Source of the DNA: Trichobilharzia regenti
Taxonomy: Eukaryota; Platyhelminthes; Trematoda; Strigeidida; Schistosomatidae
Assembly: GCA_944472135.2 (NCBI GenBank)
Contig: OX235262.1
Coordinates: 68,076,887 to 68,140,886 of the forward strand
DNA: 64,000 nt
Reading direction: 5' to 3'
This document shows positions 23,300 through 35,560 of this stretch, piece after piece. The translations under genes were made by a program, and so were the position numbers. Within the stretch, counting starts at the first letter, position 1. Each line of letters begins with the position of its first letter. The notes under the pieces are model-generated. The model had not been told where the DNA came from and ran no database searches. It saw nothing but the letters and a program-made list of their open reading frames with translations.

Positions 23300-24190
23300 G
23301 AGAAATTTACTAAATGAGATAATATAGGATAATATCGGCGGAGAGATGTCAAGAGTCTCCAGATGTTCCATAAGAAAACTCGAGACTTTGTGGACGATTT
23401 ATGCCTTGTGTCAAGCAAACTCAAAGGAATACAGGCGGAAACCGTCAAGTTGTCAGAAGAAGCAGAAAAGACAGAACTGTAAGAAAACATACTCAAGAGA
23501 GAGGTTGTGAAGATAACCACTGACTAGCAACAATAAACACCAACTACTATCAAGAGAAGACATTTGAAGGAGGTCAGTTCTTCTTCTCGTTTCCGCAGCA
23601 TTGTCTCAACTACAATAAACATCGATGAGAATGTCAAAGTCACAATAGGAAAGGCAAGACAGACCTTGATTACTCTGAAATCAGTCTGAAAATCTACGGC
23701 ACTAGTCATAAACAACAAGAATCGGATTTTGAAGTTTAATGTTCAATCATTTCTAGCATTTAGTTCGGAAAATTGGAGCACGAATCACCAGAAGCAATCC
23801 CAACAGCCTACTGCGGAATTTCATCAACAAATAACTTCGCTGTCTCAGTAGTGAATGTCAGATGGCCACCCAGCAACGATAAGCAATAAGGAACTCTGAG
23901 AACGCAATAATCAAGACCCTATTACTCAACAAATATTGCGAAGGAAATGAAGACGGATCGGATATAAGCCGAGAAGACCACTGGGTTACATCGTGCTTCA
24001 GTCCCTCTAGCGGAACCAGAATAGAAGAAGACAAGTTGGGTATGGTTCCGATGATGATGTAGAGGAGATTGTTTGAAGAGAAGACGAAATCTTACGGACA
24101 CTCTTGGAGCCAAATACACGGGAGTGTGGAAAACAGGATGAAATGAAGCCTTACGTTCCACTTGGAACCCAAAACAATAATAATTACATT
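23300..24190 (+). mobile_element. RTE-like LINE fragment, opposite orientation
   Basis: Plus-strand translation gives 'FVDDLCLVSSKLKGIQAE' and 'LSEEAEKTEL', the RT active-site block of an RTE-like LINE. The 3' end ('gccttacgttccacttgg', then an A-rich tail) lies near 24180. Many stops. Confidence 0.6.
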
Positions 24191-24299
24191 AATATAAACA
24201 TGCACAGCTTTTTGAACATCAAAACTCAAAAGACCAGATATATACTCCATTTAACAGTTTTCAGATTCCAAAGCAAATCAAGGTAAGAGATGTTGTTCA

Positions 24300-25000
24300 C
24301 ATGTATTTATATTATAAATTATTTAAATTAATCCCAGCGTGTTAAGAAAATCAAAACAAGATTTTTCTGAACGTTAAGCCACAGCTTCTTCAGCAGATTT
24401 ATTCGGATTATAATTAATCATCAAAATATATAGTCTAAAATTTTTACATAAAATGAAGTCAGTTTATTTGAAGGTCATTTCTCCATGAACATGTTTTACC
24501 AATAGAAGTATGTAAGCTGTCCTCACATATATTTGTAATGACTAATGTCAAATTGTTGTTGTGTTTACTCTTCTATAGTTGACTTGTAAAGATTAGATTT
24601 GTATGCGTGTGTGTATCTGTATGTTATTTGTCATATGGAAAATACGTGAATTCATATGTGATAAACGTGTCACTAAATGTTTTAAAGGTCATGGAGGCTC
24701 ATAGAGTGTTTGTTGTTTTTTCATTTGTCTTGCTTCATAAGAGTTTGCCATATAGGTGATAAGTCTATACCTTCTTTCCTATTCACTGCATTTGATGTGG
24801 TTAAAATGTGCAAGGCTTCTGAAAAGAAAAAGTTAGAAGATTATTGTGTGTATCCTAATATGAATATGTAGAGTAAAATTTGCTACGAATATCATTAGTG
24901 AAATCTGTATCAAATAAAATTATTCCACTACACTACAACAGTGTCACAATTTTATTCTCATGTCAGTTGGTAATTTTCATTTTGCCAGAATATCACGAAT
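24300..25000. other. No recognisable element (intron)
   Basis: AT-rich; nothing supported. Confidence 0.4.
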
Positions 25001-25007
25001 GAGTGGA

Positions 25008-25415
25008 GGCTAGAATTCATGGGCCATTGGATCGGGTCCTGGTGTCTAGATGTTCTACGAGCTTGCTTTGCAAGCTCATAGGTTTGAACTTCAGTGGGTA
25101 GGTACTACTGAAGATTCCTGAAAGCTAGGACAAAACGGCTGTCCCATACCCAATGGTCCTGTTTCTTTTATTCTTTTACATTCCCAGTATAACATAGGGA
25201 CTTCAGACTATAGCTTTGAGGTTTCGGTAGCATTGTTTTAATTTTTATGGGGTGCAGTTGCTAGCCTCACACCCAACGTTCCATCATTACCAGCCTTATT
25301 ACCGGCTAAGCGAGGTTAAGGAGTGCGTCAGCCAAGGATCGAACCCCAGACTATGTGCGTGGTTGTTGAGCGTCTTACCGCTGTACCCCCAAGGCCAATG
25401 GTTTTCTAACTAACA
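25008..25415 (+). repeat. Sm-alpha-like repeat, split by a SINE
   Basis: The left part runs to about 25157 and the right part resumes at about 25393 ('ccaatggttttctaacta'). The hammerhead remnant has CTGAAGA, but the GAAA strand is mutated to AAAA. GGGTA/TACCC complementarity around it could be stem I. Confidence 0.55.
25160..25392 (-). mobile_element. tRNA-headed SINE, family B, nested in Sm-alpha
   Basis: Minus-strand copy with head near 25320-25390, the 'cctcgcttagccgg' body block and the 3' end near 25165. The flanking sequence 'ccaatgg' occurs on both sides, a likely target-site duplication. Confidence 0.65.
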
Positions 25416-25456
25416 CCAAACTTAAAACAAATTAAATGCCTGCAAATTAACTCTTG

Positions 25457-25696
25457 CGTCGGTGGTACAGAGGTTAGGACGCTCGCCGACCATGCATATG
25501 GTCCGGGGTTCGATCCCCGGCCGGCGCACTCCTTTACCTCACTGAGCCAGAGATAATCCTGGTAAAGAGGGAAGGTTGGGCATGAGGCTAGCAACCCCAT
25601 CCTGTAAAAATTAAACACTGCTACAGAAACTTCAAGCCACTAGCTTGGAACCCTATGTTCCACTGGGAACGTGAAGGAAAAATTATTATTATTATT
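25457..25696 (+). mobile_element. tRNA-headed SINE, family B, young intact copy
   Basis: Best copy in the window. The head folds as a tRNA-like structure with a fully paired acceptor-like stem (GCGTCGG with CCGGCGC, one T-G pair), a B box 'ggttcgatccc', the complete body, the 3' 'cctatgttccactggg' block and an (ATT)n tail. It is flanked by a perfect 13 bp duplication 'aaattaactcttg' at 25444-25456 and 25697-25709. That points to recent retroposition. Confidence 0.85.
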
Positions 25697-25890
25697 AAAT
25701 TAACTCTTGAGTATACCTTTTTCTTAAGAATCGTGTTTACACATATACACACACGCGCAGACTGACGTCAATCCACAAGTAAATATGGTAAATTGATAAA
25801 CAAGCATGTTTACTTCATGCATATGTAGAATTAAATGAATTATGTTCGTTTCCACTTGTCTAACTTCCCTTTTATTTATTTTACTTACAG

Positions 25891-26276
25891 CTTATGGAGA
25901 TTATGGAGTAGCCAATGAAGCTATACCAATACACCATGTTCCATATTCATGTTGTGATTTACAAACCTATACAACTGAACACTGTAATAATGCATCAACT
26001 TTACCAAAAAGTAAACTGTCTGCAATTGCAGAATCAACTGAAATAAATAAACTTATTTATGTTATCCCAAATAGTTTAGCCTACAGAGAAGGTTGTGTCG
26101 ATCGATTACAAAATGTCTTTTTACCAGTAGTTATTGGCTGTTTCTGTCTACTTATATTTATAAATATCTTAGTAACACTAATCAATTGTTGTTATGTACA
26201 AAAGGCAGCAGATGAAGAAGAGATTCAAAGTACATGGCTTGATTCACAAAATTTTATTAAAGGAACAACAGGTTAG
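25891..26276 (+). CDS. Tetraspanin, exon with rest of large loop, TM4 and C-tail
   Basis: Begins after the acceptor 'ttttacttacag'; joined to 16605 it completes a Ser codon. It carries the second cysteine motif of the large loop ('PYSCC'), further loop cysteines ('TEHC', 'REGC'), an NAS glycosylation site, TM4 ('FLPVVIGCFCLLIFINILVTL') and a cytosolic tail starting 'NCCYV'. The in-frame TAG at 26274-26276 would end the protein 28 residues after TM4. However, the last codons also form a strong CAG/GTTAGT donor at 26271/26272, so the stop could instead be intronic, with a further exon downstream. No AATAAA is seen before the RTE fragment begins at about 26340. Confidence 0.88.
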
Positions 26277-26349
26277 TCAGTAGTATGATGTTTATCAATG
26301 TACTAATTTCAAAACCCACTTGCGTAATCGTTACTTATGTATTATTATT

Positions 26350-27235
26350 ATCTCCTTTGGTTCCTTGAGGAATATAGGGCTGCAGCCACAAGTCTCCATA
26401 GCGTTCGGTTTTCTGCCAATGTTTCCACCTGGTTCCATATCTGCTCACACGCTTTCGTCTACTCTTCACATAAGCTTTTCCTAGTCACACTCGCATAAAA
26501 TACCTACTCACCGCTTCTTATTCGGTCGGATTCCACTCGAGCTATGGCCTGGCGTCTGATGTCACTCACTTGACGGTTTGTTTTCTCAAAGTGTGACCAA
26601 TTCAATCCACTTCCATTTCTTCCAGCATATTCGTTGCACAGTCGGTTCCTACTGAGCTGGTTCGCTCATTGCCAGAGATCCCTATCGCTAATCTTTTCTG
26701 GCCGGCCATCTGATCTTGAGCGAACTAGTGAGCGAAGACAGCTGTTGATGAAGGTCTGTAGTTTGTTCGAAGAGGCCTTCTTGACGCATCGTCAAGTCTC
26801 TGACCCATACAGTAAGTAGCACTGACTTCACATTGAAGTTGAAAATCAGGATCTTATTTTTATTTTCATGCTGAGTGCTGTTGATCTATCTCCTCACAAA
26901 CTTGAGAGAAATGAAAGCTTGTCTTGCTTTCTCGATCGACCCTCGCTTTGAAATACTTACCAGTTCCCCGCCTGTAGTTGAAAAGATGCTTTCCAGGTAT
27001 CTCAGTAAGTGGAGGAGGTTCCTTCTTTCAAATTCTTCCCATTTATGCTGGCTGATTGATGTATGTTGTTTTTTCTGTGGCTGTTGATGTTGACCAGGAA
27101 TCTTCATCACCTCTATTTTCTCTATGTTCACCTGAAGTCCTATCTTCTCTGGGTGGTTCTTCTTCCAACGTGTTGCTTTTTACTTGCATATCTTCTAGTT
27201 CTTTGATTTCAGTGATATTAGTATGAAATTCGGAA
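26350..27235 (-). mobile_element. RTE/SR2-like LINE 3' half, second copy
   Basis: Same orientation and order as 22090-23160, with near-identical stretches (for example around 22300-22480 against 26670-26820). The minus-strand frame 27043-27243 has the 'KSNTLEEEPPRED' block shared with the other copy. The active-site region is eroded. Confidence 0.7.
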
Positions 27236-27469
27236 GGAAACACATCTTTCTTATGGTTGAAGTAATTATACTAATTACTGATTAACTTGGTACAAACACT
27301 ACAAGAATTTGGATCAAAGTGCAACAGTGTGGCTTTACGCATTTCAGCCGCATCCGCTTAACTACTATCAAACTTTATACAACGATTAAATACATATACC
27401 TTACGTCATGCTGATACGAGTCGTGGGCGAAACAACAAATGTAACAAATCAAGTATATTTGAGTGTTTC

Positions 27470-28030
27470 CTAATGTAAATCAACGGGCTTGGCACTAGAG
27501 GTTCTCATAGAGAAAATCATGTGAGGAGGGAATGAAAGCTTGTGGAAAATCACGCAGCCTGATTAGGATAACCGCAGAGAACAGAGTGTGGTGGAAATGT
27601 ACCACCGAAGCTCTGTATTCCACTAAAAACTTAAGGAAGAGAAAAATAGAGGGGAGAGAAACAGTCTTTTTTCATTCATACAAAGAAAACACATTCGCTG
27701 ACTAGCTTCCTGAAGGCTCGTCCCACGCCTAACCTTCCCACTTTTTCCGGGTTTAAGATCGGCTGGGAAACTAGCAATCTAGTAAACTAATCTGCGGCAT
27801 TTGGAACAGGCTGTAGACTTTTATCAACAGCTGCCTTCATTGGCTTCATACTGAAGATCAAATAGTCAGCAATAACCAGCAGAAAAACTCGGCGAATGAA
27901 CCAACAAAGAACCTATTGCTCGACAAATATATCTAAGTAAATAAAGGTAGATGGGACACACCCTGAGGGGGTTATTGAGTGACATCTCGCACCAGGCCCT
28001 GAGTTCCACTCGGAATAATAGTATTAAAAC
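27470..28030 (+). mobile_element. Mosaic of RTE-like 3' fragments
   Basis: Contains the 3' UTR-type blocks 'gtgaggaggga', 'gctctgtattccact' and 'ccctgagttccactcgg', which also end the copies near 24150, 33900 and 34350. Boundaries are unclear. Confidence 0.35.
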
Positions 28031-28034
28031 TGGA

Positions 28035-29005
28035 AAAGTCAAAATTCAAACAGATTTTAGTGAAATACATATACAGAAATAAACAGACACTAAACTTCTA
28101 ACCAACATAGGCTGAAGTATAAAACCATCTGTGTAAAGTGGATTTAAATCTTAAATATAAGCATCAGGTACGTTTTCTTAGCAAATAATAATGACAATAA
28201 CAATAATAATGAACACGAGATCTAGTTTCTGGGCTTCTGGTCGACTCCTTCCAGCATTACAAAATCAAATGAAAGCCCATCACGTTGGCGACTCAACTAG
28301 ATTAGTAACTACACCGTCAACCTGACTTAATGTAACTCAGCTTGTACAAAGAACTGTAAACATTACACTAATTATGAATAATGACCATCTCGTTTCAGAA
28401 CAAAATATTAAGTGTATATATATACATATATATGCTCCTGTTCCAATACATTTCTGAACTGTTAAAATAATAACAATAATAGCTTTATTCTGTAAAAACA
28501 TTATGCATGGCTTACAGAATTCTCTGTGTAATTTATTGCATAATATTTGCTCAAGTAAAAAAATCTATAGTATATCATGTAAAGCGACGTGGTTTGATCT
28601 GAAGCAGAGACTAATCCCTCATGATATTTTCCCCGCCTCCGAGAAATACGCATCGGTACTTTGGAAGCCGATTAAGAATGTGCTTGACTACCCTCTGCAA
28701 CTCAAAGTCACGTCTGAATGGTTAGTACAATAAGAATTAGAGAAAGTCTGATGCATTCTGTTTGGTAGAAATTCAGGTAGTCCAGTAATTTCTGAAGGCC
28801 GCCAGTTATATGAAGGCTTCAATAAGTAAAGTAAAAGAGCCTAAGTCTTTACTTAAAAATGTTATATTCTTCCGACCATTAATTTTCCTCTGCCGTAAAC
28901 TCCTCGTACTTATGGTTTTCGATAAAAAAATTGTTGCGTAAGTGATATCGTAACAAAGGTAAAATTAAGTTCAGAAATTATAACTTAAAATTACCATTAG
29001 TTTTA
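28035..29005. other. No recognisable gene or element
   Basis: Includes a short (TA)n/(ATAC)n run at 28416-28434. The 76-codon frame at 28503-28733 has no recognisable domain. Confidence 0.4.
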
Positions 29006-29009
29006 ATTA

Positions 29010-29245
29010 CAGGCAGAAGTCTGGTAGTTCAAAAGTAGAGTGCCTGCAGGCAAATCGAAGATTTTGGATTCAGTTCCTGGCTGAGGTACTCATAAACCCA
29101 TTTCTGTCCCCATAGTTGGTCGGTGAAAGATAAGAGATTTAGTGTGAAGCTAGTAAACACACTCCGTGAAAATAACACCACTACTGATGAAACTCCACAG
29201 GTTGAAGCCGTATGTTCCACACAGAATACAAGGAATAAAGTACGC
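29010..29245 (+). mobile_element. Degenerate tRNA-headed SINE, family B
   Basis: The B-box relic 'ggattcagttcc' is followed by the body-like 'gtgaagctagtaaac' and the 3' block 'gaagccgtatgttccac', as in the intact copy at 25457-25696. Confidence 0.4.
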
Positions 29246-29249
29246 AAGC

Positions 29250-30185
29250 AAACGATTCATGAGTTTCACAGAAGGAAAAGTTAATGACTGCGCAAGATAT
29301 CGTTTTAACAAAACAGATTGATATCAACTAACTGACCGAGCACTAAATAATCGAGAAATTAGGAATTTCTTTATTCTGTAACTTAGTTGTCATTAATCGC
29401 TGAAACGTCTAAACTCTCTTTACTTACTGTAATATGACAGAATAAAATCATAGGTGATAAACACTGAGCAAACAAAATAATATATTAATAAAATTATGCT
29501 CTGATGTGTGTAACGGAAAATTAGGATCTATAGCCAGTTCACTCGTCTATAAAGCAAGTTTTACCTGTCAGTGACTTTTTCACAGACTTGTTGTTTATTA
29601 ATTATTGTTGTCATCATTCTGGGTCTTCAGAGTGTAAACATAAGAGAAGTTTGATGTTACTAAGTGGACGAAGATGTAGGGACAATGACAGTGAACGCAA
29701 GGAGGCATCACACGTGAGTATACAATATAACTACTCCACCTCAGTATATCTGGCTTCAGTAAGTCATGGAAATAACAGGCGAAGACTGTAGGGGTGACTT
29801 TCTTTGACAAAAATGCACCCCTTCTGTACATATCCGCACGCCAAAGTATGCTAGGTCAATGATTAAATGAGTCATTCTGTTCGCTTGTATCAGTTACCCC
29901 GGTGTCCATCAAAACTAACCCCTTCACATAATGACATAGATCTTGCTAGGAAGTTGGCAACCGTCGGATATTTCAGTCATTTAAATTTAAACAGCAAGTA
30001 CTGCTGATTATCATGGATGGTTTCCAACTATGTATACCAGTCAGTAGTATATACCATCCCGTAAACCTCATTTAGGTAAAAAATTTTTAAGACAAATTCC
30101 AATCACTTAAGAGATCAGTTTTATTAAAGTCAGCGAAGAGTATTCTAATCAAAAGTCCTAATTAAACCTCTGCAGTTAAAATGTT
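29250..30185. other. No recognisable gene or element
   Basis: No supported frame or repeat. Confidence 0.4.
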
Positions 30186-30189
30186 ACTT

Positions 30190-31110
30190 TAATTCCCTTT
30201 GGTTCCGAGTGGAACATAGGACTTCAACAGCACATATTCACTTCACCCTGTTCTTTGCAGTCCTATTAAGCTGACTCCATGACTTCTCATAGGCTTCCGT
30301 CTCCTCTTCACATGATCTCCTCCGTGTCACTCTCAGCTGCCTAACTCGTCGCTATCCGTTCCAGCCCCACTCCAAAACCTTCGATGTGATGTCACTTAAA
30401 TGTCCCCTTGGCGTGTTTCCAATCCATCTCCATTTTATTCAGTATAACTGCTGGGCAACAGACTCCTAGTTGGTTTGTTCTCACAGTTTCTTGTTACTAA
30501 TTCTTTGTTACCTTAGATCTTATCTTAAGTATGTAGCCGGTGGATGCCTGCAGTGGCGTTTTGGAAATGCTTTTGAGAGTCAATTTCCTGACGTATGTAG
30601 AAGTACTGATTCAGTATTCAGATTTAAAATCGGTATTTTGTTATCTATTCTGAAGGCAGCTGATTTTCAAACTAATTTCAGAGTTATGAAGGTCTTGGTA
30701 TCCTCATTTGTGCTGTCTGTATTTGAAGCGATACTACCCAGATAAATGAAGGAAGCAACTTCTTTCAAATTATTCCGATGATAATAATTATTGATTGTTG
30801 TTGTCGTTGGTTGGTTTTCTCCATCACCTCCTTCTTAACTATGTTTACTTAAAGTCCTGTCTTTGTTGTCTGCTACTCCTACCGAATTATTGGTTTTCGC
30901 CTGTAAGTCTTCAAATTCATATGACACAAATTCATAACACAGAATTCGTCCACTGAATGAAGATCATCTAGAGATACTAGTGGTGACAGTAGGCATTCTA
31001 GCCCCACTCCTGTCTTTAATTCAGATACTTTGCTGAGTTTTCCGTTGTGTTACTGAAAGGCCATGGGAAATACGAATACATATTAAGTATCAATATCAGT
31101 TGTTAATAGA
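30190..31110 (-). mobile_element. RTE-like LINE 3' half, decayed
   Basis: Begins with the 3' end block 'ggttccgagtggaacatagg' and follows the order of 22090-23160 ('aatccatctccat', the 'ctgattttcaaactaatttcag' area, 'cctccttcttaactatgttt'). Overwritten by many substitutions. Confidence 0.5.
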
Positions 31111-31349
31111 TCATACGAAACTACGCATGACAATCAAAAAATAGATAAACTCAGAAGCTTCGTTATGTAGTCTTACGTAATCTAAAAACATCATGTGACA
31201 AATAGCGTTCAGAAATTATCATTGAAAAGGCAGGCCTTCGGAAAACAGAACGCTGCTGATAAAATTAGAAAATTCAGAATACGTATAAGATTAATTCAAT
31301 ATTTCAGAGTATGAAAAGGTAAAAAGACAAATTATTGTATAAGTCAAGA

Positions 31350-31480
31350 TAAGGTTCAAGGTGATAGTGGTGAAAGGGATCAGACACACGGCTTCTGTAT
31401 ACACAATTCAAGGTTTTCCTTGTGTACAGAAGCAGATTCTTCATTGAACAGAAGATTTAGCTCCAAACTCTTCGAACGAC
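31350..31480 (-). mobile_element. Penelope-like element C-terminal tail (family A)
   Basis: Minus-strand translation ends 'LELCIQKPCV', the family A closing motif. Only the tail remains. Confidence 0.4.
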
Positions 31481-31484
31481 TTAA

Positions 31485-32440
31485 TCTTGCCTTATATATA
31501 ACTTTCAAAGATTTATCTATTGATAAAGATACATATCTAAGAATATAGTCCTCAAGAACTTAGCTTTTAGTTGGTCTAATCTCCCTATTTGACAACCATA
31601 TTAGAAGAAATTCCTAAGCACGTCTAGACAATATCTGTCAATAACTAGACAATCTGATATGACCATAAATATTCGTACCACTATATATTTACGAAGTTTA
31701 TGAATCTAATGTGACTATCAGCAGTAAACTATGTCCGAAACATAATTAGTTAAAAATACTGTACCAATATATTTTATTAAGTCAATTCTGTATATAATGG
31801 AATTGACTATTCTGTAGAAATACTTTACATTTTTTGCTATTCTTAATAGGCCACATAACTCCCCCCTTTGTTTTAAAAAACTTGACTTCTGGGAATGGGT
31901 AATTCTTAAATTGGTCCACCACTTATAGCACTAGTAATATAGTTATTAAGCTTCAAAATCTAAGTGAATGAGGCAAAAACATATAAACGAAAGAAAGTGA
32001 AGCATTGCAACTTAACCTTCCATCTTAGAGAAAATAGCAACATTAAATAGAAACGAATTACGGTCTGTATGGGTATAAGTGATTTAAATCAAATTCGGAA
32101 TAAGCAAATGACGATGCCATGAGCAATTTACACAGTTTGAAGTGAGATTTCTCCATAGTCCCTTTCGGAAAGCGAAATTATTCAAATCACAGTATTCGAT
32201 CTTCTCGATGACATAAACTACAATTAAGTAAGCAGGCAAACGCTACATGCTTCTGGTTGACTGATATGAGTAGTTGCTTACCACTCATACCAACTAGTAG
32301 TGCTTGCTAACCAGATTGAAGTGATTTTAAGATCTTTCAGTTGTTTTGTTCATTTGAGGCCGATATTATCAGCGGACACGACAGGCATTTAATGTTTAAA
32401 TCACCTCGACTTGTCTAGCAGGCGATACTACTACTCATAT
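31485..32440. other. No recognisable gene or element
   Basis: No supported frame or repeat. Confidence 0.4.
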
Positions 32441-32449
32441 CAACCTATC

Positions 32450-32600
32450 ACTAGTGTGTCGTTTTCTTTGTGAGGTAGGGTTTCTAAACTCACATCTGAC
32501 CCACCCTCTTCACCGGTCTTACAACCAGTCGGAAATCGAACCCTGGACCACGTAAGGCGTTGCTAGTGAATGTCCTATCATTAAATCACCATCGAAAAGA
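32450..32600 (-). mobile_element. Degenerate tRNA-headed SINE
   Basis: The complement has a B-box-like block (from 'aaatcgaaccctgg') and a family B body remnant ('gtgaggtagggtttctaaac'). Confidence 0.4.
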
Positions 32601-32604
32601 AGTT

Positions 32605-33765
32605 TCCGCACATGGTCGCAAACATATATAATTTTTTACATGATGAATTTCTGAAAACCGTTTGATAAAATAATTTTTCGATGTTTCATATCAATAAAAA
32701 TTTAACTTTTTATTCATTATAACACCTATAATTTATTCTGTATCCTTTTTTCAATACTGTTTCTAGAAGCCTTCTGCCTTCGACCTCAAACAGAATCAGA
32801 GGTAACCAAAGATACTTCAGTATCAAACTTTTCAGACTTATTAGTGTTTCAAAGGCAATTATCACGTAGGCGAACTAGTTCCATGCCATCGGATAAACAA
32901 TAAAAATAACATTCAGTTTCTCATTCTTTCCTGTAAGTTAATTGAATTCCTTTTATAGATTATTAACAACTTCATTGTAAATGTATCTTACATTGAAAAT
33001 GGATTCCGCAAATAAGTAGTATAACCAAAGCGGATCATATATATTCACTTTCTGTGAGCTTATCACTCTCATTATTGACTTTGTATCTGTTGTTTTATTT
33101 CACTATCTAAACAAACAAATTATTGAGTTCATTTTCAGTTCCTGTACACGTTATTGATGAAAATATTCTTTTCGTTAATTGCTGTCATTTTTTTCATATG
33201 TATATCATTTTAATTTGTTCGCGCCATTTTATTGTTTTTTTTCTTTGTTTCTTCTTGTTTTCATTTGCATTTCTACAGTTCATTGTCGACAATTAAATAG
33301 TAAGCATTGAATGACTTTTACTGTTGATACTACTTTATTCACAAATAAAGTAGTTTTCAAATGATATGTAAATATTTTGTGAATAAACAAAACAAAAAAA
33401 TAACAGTAAATTTATTTTCTTTTTTCCTTAAAATGAAAACCATTGCTGGTTATGTAAACGTGACATTTTATAGGAAAGTAAGTACTCTGAAACACTGCTG
33501 AGACGATATCCTTTGTTTCTAATCGATTACTTTCCGCTGGTTGGGAGTGATGTTTATCTAAGGTCTACATCATCTGAATACCAATGAAATTTAGACTGTT
33601 TTGTCATTGTTAAGGTTTTGTAACTAATACAGCTATTTTCAGTAAGCCAAGTGCCTGTTGTCAAAAAAATGTGCAGAAGGAAATGGAGGTAGGTTAGATA
33701 TACGCTGAGCTACAGAGACCTTCATGTAATATCACATGCAAAGCCTTCGAAAAGAACCCGAAAAG
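32605..33765. other. No recognisable gene or element
   Basis: Very AT-rich; no supported frame or repeat. Confidence 0.4.
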
Positions 33766-33769
33766 AAAG

Positions 33770-33935
33770 TGTCTAAGGGTGATATAGAGGAATTCGTGTG
33801 AGGAGGAAATGAAATTTTGCAGACAATTTTGTAGCCAGTTGAAAGTCATAACTTAGAAGCTAATGCAGTGATGGCGTGCCGCTAAAGCCTTAGATTCTAC
33901 TCGGGACTTAGTAAATGAATAATGATTCAAAAATA
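33770..33935 (+). mobile_element. RTE-like LINE 3' end fragment
   Basis: Has the 'gtgaggaggaaatgaaat' area and the 3' end 'gccttagattctactcggg', like other copies. Confidence 0.35.
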
Positions 33936-34129
33936 ATTCTCAGTAAGCGTCAAACAAACTGAGTGGTAGTTAATAACAGTCTACCATTATTTAGTTATTT
34001 AGCTTTATAAATAAGAATTTGCTAGGTAAAATAGTTATCATTCAGTAATTCACTAACGTGACTAATGGAACATAAACCAGAAATGTGTTAATGAGATAAA
34101 AAAATTAATGGCTCACTGTGGAACGATTT

Positions 34130-34390
34130 TTCAACCTTTATCCTAAGTGAAGGAAAGGTGTCATCTGCGCGCCCGGCTATCTGTCGAGTGGAATCCCAAT
34201 GAAAAGTAACGAATGGGTCGTTAGTGTGAGGGTGACATGGAGAAGATTGTGCGAGGATGAGACAAGAGATTATGGTCAGCCGTGGATCCAGCTGAAGAGT
34301 ACAGCAGAAAATAAAACAAAGTGGAGATGTGTTTTTGAAGCCATATGTTCCACTGGGAACTCAGGGAAATAATAATAGCAGTAATGATTC
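34130..34390 (+). mobile_element. RTE/SR2-like LINE 3' end
   Basis: The plus-strand order 'gtcgagtggaatccc', 'gtgtgagggtgacatgg', 'gaagccatatgttccactgg' plus an (AAT)n-type tail is the reverse of the 3' ends at 26350 and 30190. Confidence 0.5.
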
Positions 34391-34394
34391 TTTG

Positions 34395-34850
34395 CAGTTG
34401 TAATATTTTCTTATAATAGCAGTATATGAAATAAAATACACTTTAGAGAATATTTACAGAAGGAAAATAGACAAGAAAGTATTTTAAAAAGTTGTTAAAG
34501 CATAAATTCAAAATTAAGGACACATGAATCAGCAAAGAGATATCTCTTTCCGTAAATTCACTTTAAAGCTGTACAGTTATTTAAGGGGGTCTATGTATGC
34601 CATCTAGGTTGACAACAGAAGATAGAATTTATTGTCACTTAGTAACTAAGTAAACCAAAGTGAATCAGTATTAACCATGTTTGAGAAATCGAGAATGGCC
34701 TTACGTAATCAAAACAGATGAATAATCGTTTAGGAATAATTGTTAAGAAAAAAGAGAAGAAAGAATTGAAAATGGGTTGCCAAAAGCATAAAATCGTCTA
34801 CACTGACCTTATTATACAGTTGTTTAGCAAAATGACAAAGGAAAATAATT
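34395..34850. other. No recognisable gene or element
   Basis: Nothing supported. Confidence 0.4.
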
Positions 34851-34859
34851 AGTACTATG

Positions 34860-35030
34860 GCAATGGTGGTAAAGGAGGATGGGTAAAACGTTTCTGAACA
34901 CAAAGTTCAAGTTTCTTCTTATGAATTACTGAGGCTTCGGCTTCATGAAAAAGATGTAGGTGAAATCCTTTCAAACGACTTTGAAAGAAGTCTCTGCTGA
35001 CGCTGCATGATCGGAAGTAACAACGCACTC
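34860..35030 (-). mobile_element. Penelope-like element C-terminal tail (family A)
   Basis: Minus-strand translation gives 'IHKKKLELCVQKRF' followed by a Pro/Leu-rich end, the family A closing motif. Confidence 0.45.
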
Positions 35031-35418
35031 TAGAATTCAGCTACTGACTGTTCTACGTTCTCTTCTTTTGACAATCATGCTGGTAAGTGTTCATGGACAC
35101 GTTCAGATAGTGTTCTACTAGAATAATTGACCATGCTAAGTTAAATAACTTAGAAAAACTCAGCCACTGCTCTGCATTCACTTGCATGTAATCACGAAAT
35201 ACGGTGGAACGGTGAGAGTATTTAAAAGTAATATAGCTAGATGGAGGGAGTGACTAATCACAAAAGCTCTGTTTATCGATTCAACACAGTTCACGTGCAA
35301 TCGGAATGACTCAACGCCTACACCGGAGATATAGAAAGTGGCAACAAACAACAAAGGGAAGTTAGAAAGACAGAAAGAGAATATATATGTTAGACAAATT
35401 GTGGATATGTGTGACTAA

Positions 35419-35560
35419 AATTGATATGGTTACGAGTAATAATTTATGCTCGAAGCGTCATCCAATTGTTAATACTGCATCGTCACTGTGTGATAGTTAA
35501 AATAAACTTATCCAATATAGAACTACATTCAGCCACAGTGCCAAACTTCTACACTTACAT
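35419..35560 (+). repeat. Terminal repeat R, plus copy 1 of 2
   Basis: Shares 'gcgtcatcca', 'taatactgca', 'cactgtgtgata' and 'ccacagtgcca' with R copies. A second copy lies about 330 bp downstream in the same direction. Confidence 0.5.

Larger units (their letters stand above)
16606..25890 (+). other. Tetraspanin intron, 9.3 kb, filled with mobile elements
   Basis: Bounded by GTAAGT and TTTTACTTACAG. It contains Penelope-like fragments (17285-17560, 18700-19360, 19985-21400), an Sm-alpha-like repeat, RTE-like pieces in both orientations (22090-24190) and SINE copies near its 3' end. No other supported gene lies inside. Stretches without a match are 16620-17280, 17565-17810, 18085-18690, 19365-19980, 21400-21860 and 24200-25000. 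Confidence 0.8.

Noticed and set aside
25456..25531. Functional tRNA gene
   Set aside because: The acceptor-like stem pairs well, but the anticodon arm is irregular and the sequence continues into a SINE body with tail and target duplication.
28503..28733. 76-codon plus-strand frame
   Set aside because: No recognisable domain, no splice or repeat context; indistinguishable from chance.
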